NCBI GenBank assembly: GCA_937951975.1
Contig: CALGAJ010000178.1
Span: forward strand, 1-17,863
Reading direction: 5' to 3'
DNA: 17,863 bases
Source of the DNA: an uncultured Desulfotignum sp.
GTDB taxonomy: Bacteria > Desulfobacterota > Desulfobacteria > Desulfobacterales > Desulfobacteraceae
Under the pieces are notes generated by a model that saw only the letters and a list, made by a program, of their open reading frames with translations, had not been told where the DNA came from and ran no database searches. A program made the position numbers and the translations under genes. Position 1 is the stretch's first letter, and every line of letters starts with the position of its first letter. Shown here piece after piece: positions 1-4,843 of this stretch.

Positions 1-684
1 CAGCACGTGGTCAAACAGATCGATGCCGGCCTTCTCAAGCCGGATGACCGGGTGCCGTCGGAAACCCAGCTCTCCAGATCGTTCAAATCCTCCCGCATGA
101 CTGCCAACCGGGCCCTCAAGGAGTTGGCCGAAGAGGGGCGCATTGTAAGGATCCAGGGGGTGGGCACGTTCGTGGCCCGGCCCAAACCGGAGGCCGCACT
201 TCTGGAGATCCGAAGCATTGCAAAGGAGATTGCCGACTGGGGCGGGGTCCATTCCTGTGATGTGCTGCTGCTGGCGGAAGAGCCCGCGGACAGGGACATC
301 GCGGCCCGGCTGGGCCTGAATCCGGGGGGCCGGGTGTTTCATTCCATTGTGCTGCACAGGGACCGGGGGGTCGGGGTTCAGTATTCGGAACGGTTCATCA
401 ATCCGGCCGTGGCCCCGGATTATCTGGCCCAGGACTATACCCGGACCACCCCCAGTGACTATCTGCTCAAGACCGCCCCGGTCCAGAAGGCGGAACATGT
501 GATCGAGGCGGTGCGCTGCCCGGCCCATGTGCTGAGATTTTTTCAGATCAGTGCGGCGGAACCCTGCCTGCGACTGACCCGGCGCACCTGGTCCTTTGAT
601 CAGGTGGCCACTTACAGCACCATGATATCCCCGGGGTTCAGATATAAATTAAAAGGGACCTTCAACAGAGGAGCGATCCAATGA
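1..684 (+). CDS. GntR-family transcriptional regulator, HutC subfamily (5' partial)
   Basis: DNA-binding regulator. The visible N-terminal part is a winged helix-turn-helix of GntR type: the stretch PSETQLSRSF, then SRMTANRALKELAEEGRI and the wing GVGTFVA. From about residue 75 (counted from the GTG at 7) a UTRA-type ligand-binding domain follows, including the HAVL-like and LTRRTW segments typical of HutC/FarR proteins. The frame is open through base 1 (CAG CAC before the GTG), and GntR proteins usually have 10-20 more residues before this point, so the real start is very likely outside the window. The stop overlaps the start of the ammonia-lyase gene (ATGA, 681-684), which indicates translational coupling. 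HutC proteins typically repress histidine-utilisation genes with urocanate as inducer. Control of the downstream lyase is therefore inferred from family and position; the ligand is not shown by sequence. Confidence 0.88.
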   Translation, partial: QHVVKQIDAGLLKPDDRVPSETQLSRSFKSSRMTANRALKELAEEGRIVRIQGVGTFVARPKPEAALLEIRSIAKEIADWGGVHSCDVLLLAEEPADRDIAARLGLNPGGRVFHSIVLHRDRGVGVQYSERFINPAVAPDYLAQDYTRTTPSDYLLKTAPVQKAEHVIEAVRCPAHVLRFFQISAAEPCLRLTRRTWSFDQVATYSTMISPGFRYKLKGTFNRGAIQ

Positions 685-2216
685 ATCAGACAACCATTGT
701 TCTGGATGGGGACCATTTTCAGCTGGAGGAACTGGTGGGCATCGCCCGGAACGGGTGGCGGGTCGCCATTGCTGAATCTTCCGAAAACCGGATTCACAAG
801 GCCCGGAACCTGGTGGACACCTGGGTGAAAAACGGGGAGCGCATCTACGGGGTGACCACGGGGTTCGGTGCATTGTCGGATGTGCCCATCTCCTATGCCG
901 ATACCAGACGGCTCCAGAAAAAAATTCTGCTGTCCCATGCCGCCGGCATGGGCAAAGAGATGCCAGAAGATGTGGTCCGGGCCATGATGGCCCTGCGCAT
1001 CAATGATTTCTGCCGGGGCAACTCCGGGCTTCGCCTGGAAACCATCCAGATGCTGGCAGACTTGCTCAACAAAGGAATTGTGCCGGTGGTACCGGAAAAA
1101 GGATCGGTGGGGGCCAGCGGGGATCTCGTGCCCATGGCCCACCTGTCCCTGGTGATGATCGGGGAGGGAGAAGCGGTGGTGGACGGGCAGCGCATGTCCG
1201 GCGCCAGGGCCCTGGCAGCCCGGTCCCTGAAACCCCTGGAACTGGCTGCAGGAGAAGGCCTGGCCCTGATCAACGGGACCCAGTTCATGATCGCTCTGGG
1301 ATGCCTGGCCCTGCATGATGCGTTGAATCTGTGCAAGCATGCGGACATTGCCGCATCCATGAGCCTGGAAACCCTGATGGGGACCCGGTCCGCCTTTGAT
1401 CCGCGAATCCATGAGGCCCGTCCCCATCCGGGTCAGATCATGGCCGCGGAAAACATGCTCAAGATTACGCATAACTCGGAAATCATCTCCTCCCACAAGG
1501 ACTGCTCAAGGATCCAGGATGCCTATACTCTGCGGTGTTCCCCCCAGGTGCACGGCGCGTCCTGGGATGCGTTTTCCCATGTGGACAAGGTGATCCGGGT
1601 GGAGATGAACGCGTCCACGGAAAATCCGCTGATTTTTCCGGAATCTGAAGAGTTTCTGTCCGGCGGCAATTTCCACGGCCAGCCCCTGGCCCTGGCCTGT
1701 GATTTTTTAGGCATTGCCATTGCCGAACTGGCCAATATCTCGGAACGGCGCATCGAGCGCCTGGTCAACCCCCAGTTGTCCGGGCTGCCCGCGTTTCTGG
1801 TGGAGGACGGCGGGCTGAACTCCGGGTATATGATCGCTCAGTACGCGGCCGCAGCCCTGGCGTCGGAAAACAAGGGCCTGGCCCACCCTGCGTCCGTGGA
1901 TTCCATTCCCACGTCAGCCAATAAGGAGGACCACGTGTCCATGGGCGCGTTTGCGGCCCGAAAATGCCGGGACATCGTCCAGAACACGGAAAACGTCATT
2001 GCCATCGAGCTGCTGTGCGGGGCCCAGGCCATCGATTTGTTCACCAATATCAAGGCCGGGGACGGGACCCTGGCCGCGTACCGGACCATCCGGCAGCATG
2101 TCGAGTACATGAAAGAGGACCGGCAGCTGTCCAGAGACATTGCCACGGTCAAGGCCCTGCTGGAAGACGGAGCCATTGTCCGGGCCGTGGAGGCGGTGGT
2201 GGGGAAACTGTATTGA
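681..2216 (+). CDS. hutH: Histidine ammonia-lyase (MIO-dependent aromatic ammonia-lyase family)
   Basis: Predicted to deaminate L-histidine to trans-urocanate and ammonia in the cytoplasm. The 511-residue length is normal for HutH. Visible features are the catalytic YGVTTGFG loop (Tyr56), the MIO-forming Ala145-Ser146-Gly147 in GSVGASGDL, Asn198 in LINGTQ, the QDAYTLRC segment (Gln279, Tyr282, Arg285), Phe331, and Glu416 in NKEDHVSMG. Ser85-His86 and Glu416 correspond to the residues that distinguish histidine lyases from phenylalanine/tyrosine lyases, so histidine is the favoured substrate. One oddity: Lys415 stands where histidine lyases usually have Gln (NQEDHVS). An AGAGGAG site lies 7 bases before the ATG, and the start overlaps the stop of the HutC-like regulator. 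No hutU, hutI or hutG is in the window, so the fate of urocanate is unknown. A different aromatic substrate remains possible. Confidence 0.85.
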   Translation: MNQTTIVLDGDHFQLEELVGIARNGWRVAIAESSENRIHKARNLVDTWVKNGERIYGVTTGFGALSDVPISYADTRRLQKKILLSHAAGMGKEMPEDVVRAMMALRINDFCRGNSGLRLETIQMLADLLNKGIVPVVPEKGSVGASGDLVPMAHLSLVMIGEGEAVVDGQRMSGARALAARSLKPLELAAGEGLALINGTQFMIALGCLALHDALNLCKHADIAASMSLETLMGTRSAFDPRIHEARPHPGQIMAAENMLKITHNSEIISSHKDCSRIQDAYTLRCSPQVHGASWDAFSHVDKVIRVEMNASTENPLIFPESEEFLSGGNFHGQPLALACDFLGIAIAELANISERRIERLVNPQLSGLPAFLVEDGGLNSGYMIAQYAAAALASENKGLAHPASVDSIPTSANKEDHVSMGAFAARKCRDIVQNTENVIAIELLCGAQAIDLFTNIKAGDGTLAAYRTIRQHVEYMKEDRQLSRDIATVKALLEDGAIVRAVEAVVGKLY

Positions 2217-2227
2217 AAGGAGAAAAC

Positions 2228-2500
2228 ATGACAGCCACAGCCCATATTCATTTGGTTCACCGGCAGCACACCAACGGCAACAAAACGGTTGAGGTGAACG
2301 GGGACACGGTCGGCCGGGCACTGGCGGACCTGATCGCCCAGTACCCGGCCATGGAAAAGGAATTGTTCGACAAAAATGGGAAATTACACGGCCATATCGA
2401 GATCTATCTGAACGCGGAAAGCGCGTTTCCCGGCGAACTTGAAAAACCGGTGGCCCCCGGGGATGACATTCAGATCGTCACGTTTCTGGCCGGGGGATAA
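2228..2500 (+). CDS. MoaD/ThiS-like beta-grasp sulfur-carrier protein
   Basis: A 90-residue protein starting at the ATG with AAAGGAG just upstream, 11 bases after the lyase stop. It has the layout of ubiquitin-like MoaD/ThiS proteins: a short strand region, VEVNGDTVGRALADLIAQYP, a central HIEIYLNAE strand, PVAPGDDIQIVTFL and a C-terminal Ala-Gly-Gly. The terminal Gly-Gly is the part adenylated and thiocarboxylated when such proteins donate sulfur to pterin dithiolene. MoaD-like genes are commonly found with tungsten aldehyde oxidoreductase genes, and one lies nearby at 4844-6784, so a role in making tungstopterin for that enzyme is the most likely job (inference). No MoeB/ThiF-type activating enzyme is seen in the window. 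The gene lies inside a longer open frame beginning within the lyase gene; that longer reading is not supported by homology or a ribosome-binding site. Confidence 0.85.
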   Translation: MTATAHIHLVHRQHTNGNKTVEVNGDTVGRALADLIAQYPAMEKELFDKNGKLHGHIEIYLNAESAFPGELEKPVAPGDDIQIVTFLAGG

Positions 2501-2502
2501 GT

Positions 2503-3762
2503 TTACATTCCCAAAAGGGTTCCCAGCCGGACCATGGGCCAGGCATGCACGGCCCCGCCTTTTGGCAGGGTTCTCATTTTGGCGGCAATGTCCAGAAAAT
2601 CGTCCTTGCGCCACATGGCGCCGATGAGCAGCCCCAGCTCATCGGCAAACGTGCCGATGGCCTGGCCTCCGACGATCTGGTTGTCCAGCAGCATCACCCG
2701 CAGATAATTGTTTTTGTCTTCGCGTTCCACAATACGCTTGTCTCCGAACACACAATCAAGTGCCCGCTGGGTCTTGCCGAAGGTGGCGGCATGGGTGTCG
2801 AAAAAATGGGCCCGGGCAAAGGCATAGGCCCCCAGATACCGGACCGGTTCCCCAAGGATGTGCCGGGCCGCCACCTGGGCCTGTTCGATGGCGTTGTGCT
2901 TGAGCTGGAACATGGCGATCTCCCCGGTGCAGGCATCGATGGTTTCCACACAGTCGCCGCAGGCATAGATATCTGGGTCATTTGTCTGCATCTGCCGGTT
3001 CACCTGGATGCCCCGGCCGGTCTCGATGCCGGCTGTTTTGGCCAGGGCCGTTCCCGGCACCACGCCGGTGGCCACCACCACGGTGTCGCAGTCTATGGTG
3101 CGCCGGTCCGTGACCACGCCGGTGACGTGGCCGTCTCCTTTGATTTCCATGACCTTTTCATGGGTGAACACCTGAATGCCGTAGCCGGTCAGTTCGGTTT
3201 CCAGGCGTCTGGCCGTGGGTTCGTCGAACAGCGATGGCAGAATCCAATCCATGAGTTCGATGACATAGACCTCATATCCTTTGCGCTTCAACGCTTCCGC
3301 CGCTTCGATCCCGATGGCGCCGGATCCGATGACCACGGCGCCGGTGCCGTTGTGGGCCGCCAGTTTCCGGGTCTCCGAGAGCTGTTTGCAGGAAAACACG
3401 CCGGCGTTGTCAATGCCGGGAAGGGGGGGGATGAACAGATCCCCGCCATGGGCCAGCACCAGTTTGTCGTACCCGATCTCTTCGCCGGTGTGGATGGTCA
3501 CCTGTTTTTTGTCCGGATCAATGGACACGGCCCTGGCATCAAACCGGAGATCGATGCGGTGGGCCTTATAATCCCCCGGGGTTTTTCTGAACACATCGGT
3601 TTGCTGACATTCTCCTCCCAGAAAATAGGGCAGGGAACAGGGATCATATTCCGGGACATCTTCGGCGGAAAGGATGAGGATGTCCGCCTCAGGGTCTTTT
3701 GCGCGGACATCGAACGCCACCTGGTTGCCGGCAATGCCGTTTCCGATTATTACAAGTTTCAT
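2503..3762 (-). CDS. FAD/NAD(P)-dependent oxidoreductase, AorC-like subunit of tungsten aldehyde oxidoreductase
   Basis: A 419-residue pyridine nucleotide-disulfide-oxidoreductase-type flavoprotein. It opens with the FAD-binding GNGIAG motif (residues 7-12), has a second Rossmann motif GSGAIG (146-151) for NAD(P)H, and a late FAD motif around YACGD (266-270), followed by a C-terminal domain from about 310. Cys42 in YDPCSLPYFLGG matches the position of the redox cysteine in NADH oxidases and CoA-disulfide reductases, although many relatives keep it without proven function. In the Aromatoleum-type AorABC enzyme the FAD subunit AorC has about this size and links the iron-sulfur chain to NAD+. 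Neighbouring AorA- and AorB-like genes make that the preferred role. The start is 30 bp after the AorA-like gene on the same strand, and the stop is 2 bp from the MoaD-like gene. A stand-alone NADH oxidase is the alternative. Confidence 0.83.
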   Translation of the reverse strand: MKLVIIGNGIAGNQVAFDVRAKDPEADILILSAEDVPEYDPCSLPYFLGGECQQTDVFRKTPGDYKAHRIDLRFDARAVSIDPDKKQVTIHTGEEIGYDKLVLAHGGDLFIPPLPGIDNAGVFSCKQLSETRKLAAHNGTGAVVIGSGAIGIEAAEALKRKGYEVYVIELMDWILPSLFDEPTARRLETELTGYGIQVFTHEKVMEIKGDGHVTGVVTDRRTIDCDTVVVATGVVPGTALAKTAGIETGRGIQVNRQMQTNDPDIYACGDCVETIDACTGEIAMFQLKHNAIEQAQVAARHILGEPVRYLGAYAFARAHFFDTHAATFGKTQRALDCVFGDKRIVEREDKNNYLRVMLLDNQIVGGQAIGTFADELGLLIGAMWRKDDFLDIAAKMRTLPKGGAVHAWPMVRLGTLLGM

Positions 3763-3792
3763 AGCATTCTGCCTTTTTCCATCATTTTTTAA

Positions 3793-4284
3793 TCAGTTGC
3801 AGGTGTGAAATTTTTTGGTTCTGCCGGCGGCCTGTCTGGCGGCCCGGTGTGACACCGCACCGGTGGGGCACAGGGTCAACGCTTTTTCCTGCCGGCAGGC
3901 AGCCACGCACCAGGGTTCAGTTTCACCTTCACACATGTCACAGGTCATGGTCCGGCCGGTATACGGATCGATCCGGGGGGTGCCTGCCGGGCAGATATAG
4001 ACACAGGCCCGGCATCCGATGCAGACATCCGGGTTGGTCGTCACAGTGCCGTTGGCCTGGCGGATCCGGGCGTTCATGGGGCACACCTTGATGCAGGGGG
4101 CCGTGTCACAGGCCATGCAGATCACCGGCACATTCAGGTCCTGTGACTCGAGCCGGATCACGTTCACCCGGGAAAGCCCCGGATCGATGCGGCCATGATG
4201 CTTCATGGCACAGGCGATCATGCACCGCCGGCATCCGGTGCATTTTTCAGGGTCAATGGAAAGCTGTTCTCGCCGCACGTTCAT
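3793..4284 (-). CDS. Four-cluster [4Fe-4S] ferredoxin-like protein, AorA-like (copy 1, with AorC-like gene)
   Basis: A 163-residue polyferredoxin of the DmsB/HycB/AorA type that should carry electrons between redox subunits. Four cysteine groups are visible: Cys15/18/21/25, Cys56/59/64/68, Cys88/91/94/98 and Cys115/118/126/130, enough for four [4Fe-4S] clusters. Two additional cysteines (Cys139 in LTLCPTGAV and the penultimate Cys162) are absent from the second copy at 6805-7293, and the last group has a CX2CX7CX3C spacing instead of CX2CX5CX3C. No signal peptide or Tat motif is seen, so the protein is cytoplasmic. The start is supported by an AGGAC-type site a few bases upstream. It is the first gene of a minus-strand pair with the AorC-like flavoprotein, transcribed away from the zinc-ribbon/AorB/AorA operon. 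Likely an electron wire subunit; pairing with a different catalytic subunit cannot be excluded. Confidence 0.87.
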   Translation of the reverse strand: MNVRREQLSIDPEKCTGCRRCMIACAMKHHGRIDPGLSRVNVIRLESQDLNVPVICMACDTAPCIKVCPMNARIRQANGTVTTNPDVCIGCRACVYICPAGTPRIDPYTGRTMTCDMCEGETEPWCVAACRQEKALTLCPTGAVSHRAARQAAGRTKKFHTCN

Positions 4285-4312
4285 TTTCTGGTCCTTTTAT
4301 CATTCGGTTTGG

Positions 4313-4328
4313 ATTGAATAAGTTCAAT
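4313..4328. repeat. Inverted repeat ATTGAA-N4-TTCAAT upstream of AorA-like gene
   Basis: The sequence ATTGAATAAGTTCAAT has perfect 6-base arms around TAAG. The layout resembles sites of Crp/Fnr-family regulators (5-6 base arms, N4 spacer), but the arms are not a canonical FNR or HcpR box. It lies 29-44 bp upstream of the minus-strand start at 4284 and shares its right arm with the TTCA-N6-TGAAC site at 4322-4337, so the two readings may describe one composite operator. Function is inferred. Confidence 0.45.
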
Positions 4329-4337
4329 ATGGTGAAC
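4322..4337. promoter_or_regulatory. Operator-like palindrome, site 1 (GTTCA-N6-TGAAC)
   Basis: GTTCAATATGGTGAAC has perfect 5-base arms. It lies just downstream of the predicted minus-strand promoter (4355-4381), in the likely leader of the AorA/AorC-like pair, where a bound protein would block transcription. Two more copies with the same arms and spacing lie at 4461-4476 and 4496-4511. The repeated arm plus spacing is directly visible; the binding protein is unknown. Confidence 0.6.
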
Positions 4338-4354
4338 AAAAAATCATGCTTTTC

Positions 4355-4381
4355 TGTATACTGAATCGACTGTCATGTCAA
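4355..4381 (-). promoter_or_regulatory. Candidate sigma-70-type promoter for the AorA-like/AorC-like pair
   Basis: Read on the minus strand, a perfect TTGACA (4381-4376) is followed after 15 bases by TATACA (4360-4355). The spacer is shorter than the optimal 17 bases, which lowers confidence. Transcription would begin near 4348, about 65 bases before the start codon at 4284, passing through operator-like site 1. Confidence 0.5.
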
Positions 4382-4431
4382 ATTAAAAATAAAATCATTG
4401 TAATATATTGTTATTTTTGTTGAAAAACGGG

Positions 4432-4459
4432 TTGACTTTTTATGACGGTCTGGTATAGA
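4432..4459 (+). promoter_or_regulatory. Candidate sigma-70-type promoter for the zinc-ribbon/AorB/AorA operon
   Basis: TTGACT (4432-4437) and TATAGA (4454-4459) are separated by 16 bases, and the surrounding DNA is AT-rich compared with the coding sequence. The predicted start near 4466 falls inside the 14-base perfect palindrome of site 2. This leaves a leader of roughly 80 bases that contains site 3 and a possible GGCGG/CCGCC hairpin (4501-4522). Confidence 0.6.
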
Positions 4460-4460
4460 A

Positions 4461-4476
4461 ATTCATTATAATGAAC
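4461..4476. promoter_or_regulatory. Operator-like palindrome, site 2 (TTCA-N6-TGAAC)
   Basis: ATTCATTATAATGAAC contains a perfect 14-base palindrome (4462-4475). It starts 2 bases after the predicted -10 box and covers the predicted transcription start, the classic place for a repressor. It matches site 1 at 12 of 16 positions. Its centre is 35 bp from site 3 and 139 bp from site 1. Confidence 0.62.
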
Positions 4477-4495
4477 TGAAGCCGTAAGGCAGAGT

Positions 4496-4511
4496 TTTCA
4501 GGCGGCTGAAC
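4496..4511. promoter_or_regulatory. Operator-like palindrome, site 3 (TTCA-N6-TGAAC)
   Basis: TTTCAGGCGGCTGAAC repeats the TTCA-N6-TGAAC arms of sites 1 and 2 with a GC-rich centre. It lies in the leader of the zinc-ribbon gene, 37 bases before its ATG. Because the centre differs from the other two sites, the conserved part is the two arms, as expected for a dimeric regulator that contacts the arms. The left G of GGCGG also takes part in a possible small hairpin with CCGCC at 4518-4522. Confidence 0.5.
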
Positions 4512-4548
4512 AAAATACCGCCAACCCCAACAACATAAGGAGTGTAAC

Positions 4549-4824
4549 ATGGCTGACAAAGAAAGGGTCTCTTCGTCTGAATCGCTTCGCTCTACCCGGA
4601 CGTTCGGTAAAGTGAGGTGTCACAACCCCAGCTGCATGGGCCGGCTCACCCCGTCGCCGGGCAGCAAGCAGATCACCTGTCCCACCTGCGGCATGACCTA
4701 CCGTCTGTTCTGGGTGACACCGGAACTGCCCAGAATCCGGGGTCCGGTCTGGGATGTCAACCGGAAACTGGCCCAGGAAACCCTGGCAAAAAAACTGGGA
4801 ACGCCGGACAGCGATTCCAATTAG
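4549..4824 (+). CDS. Small zinc-ribbon protein of unknown function, first gene of the AOR operon
   Basis: A 91-residue soluble protein. Four cysteines, Cys24-X4-Cys29 and Cys44-X2-Cys47 (in RCHNPSCMG and ITCPTCGMTYRLF), are arranged like a zinc ribbon or rubredoxin-like knuckle, so one metal ion is probably bound. The N-terminal 20 residues are Ser/Arg-rich and probably disordered. The C-terminal part from about 60 (PRIRGPVWDVNRKLAQETLAK) is partly helical. AAGGAG lies 7 bases before the ATG. The gene is 19 bp upstream of the tungsten enzyme gene and in the same direction, so a function tied to that enzyme is likely: assembly, metal delivery, electron transfer or regulation. The sequence does not decide between these, and I do not recognise a named family. 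Confidence 0.78.
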   Translation: MADKERVSSSESLRSTRTFGKVRCHNPSCMGRLTPSPGSKQITCPTCGMTYRLFWVTPELPRIRGPVWDVNRKLAQETLAKKLGTPDSDSN

Positions 4825-4843
4825 ATCAAGGAGGGAACAACAC

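Noticed and set aside
1964..2500. Long open frame (178 codons) reaching from inside the lyase gene to the MoaD-like stop
   Set aside because: Only the last 90 codons resemble a protein family. The ATG at 2228 has a strong ribosome-binding site, and the upstream part is an out-of-frame reading of hutH rich in Arg, His and Gly.
2545..3792. 415-codon plus-strand open frame opposite the AorC-like gene
   Set aside because: Its translation has no recognisable domain and is the antisense mirror of a gene with clear FAD and NAD motifs. Long antisense frames are expected in GC-rich coding DNA.
4361..4440. AT-rich stretch in the divergent region considered as an attachment site or mobile-element trace
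   Set aside because: No direct repeats, tRNA end, integrase or transposase sequence is visible. The composition is explained by two opposing promoters.
4754..4843. N-terminal extension of the AorB-like protein from ATG 4754
   Set aside because: It overlaps the zinc-ribbon gene in another frame, has no ribosome-binding site, and AOR proteins begin near the ATG at 4844, which has AAGGAGGG upstream.
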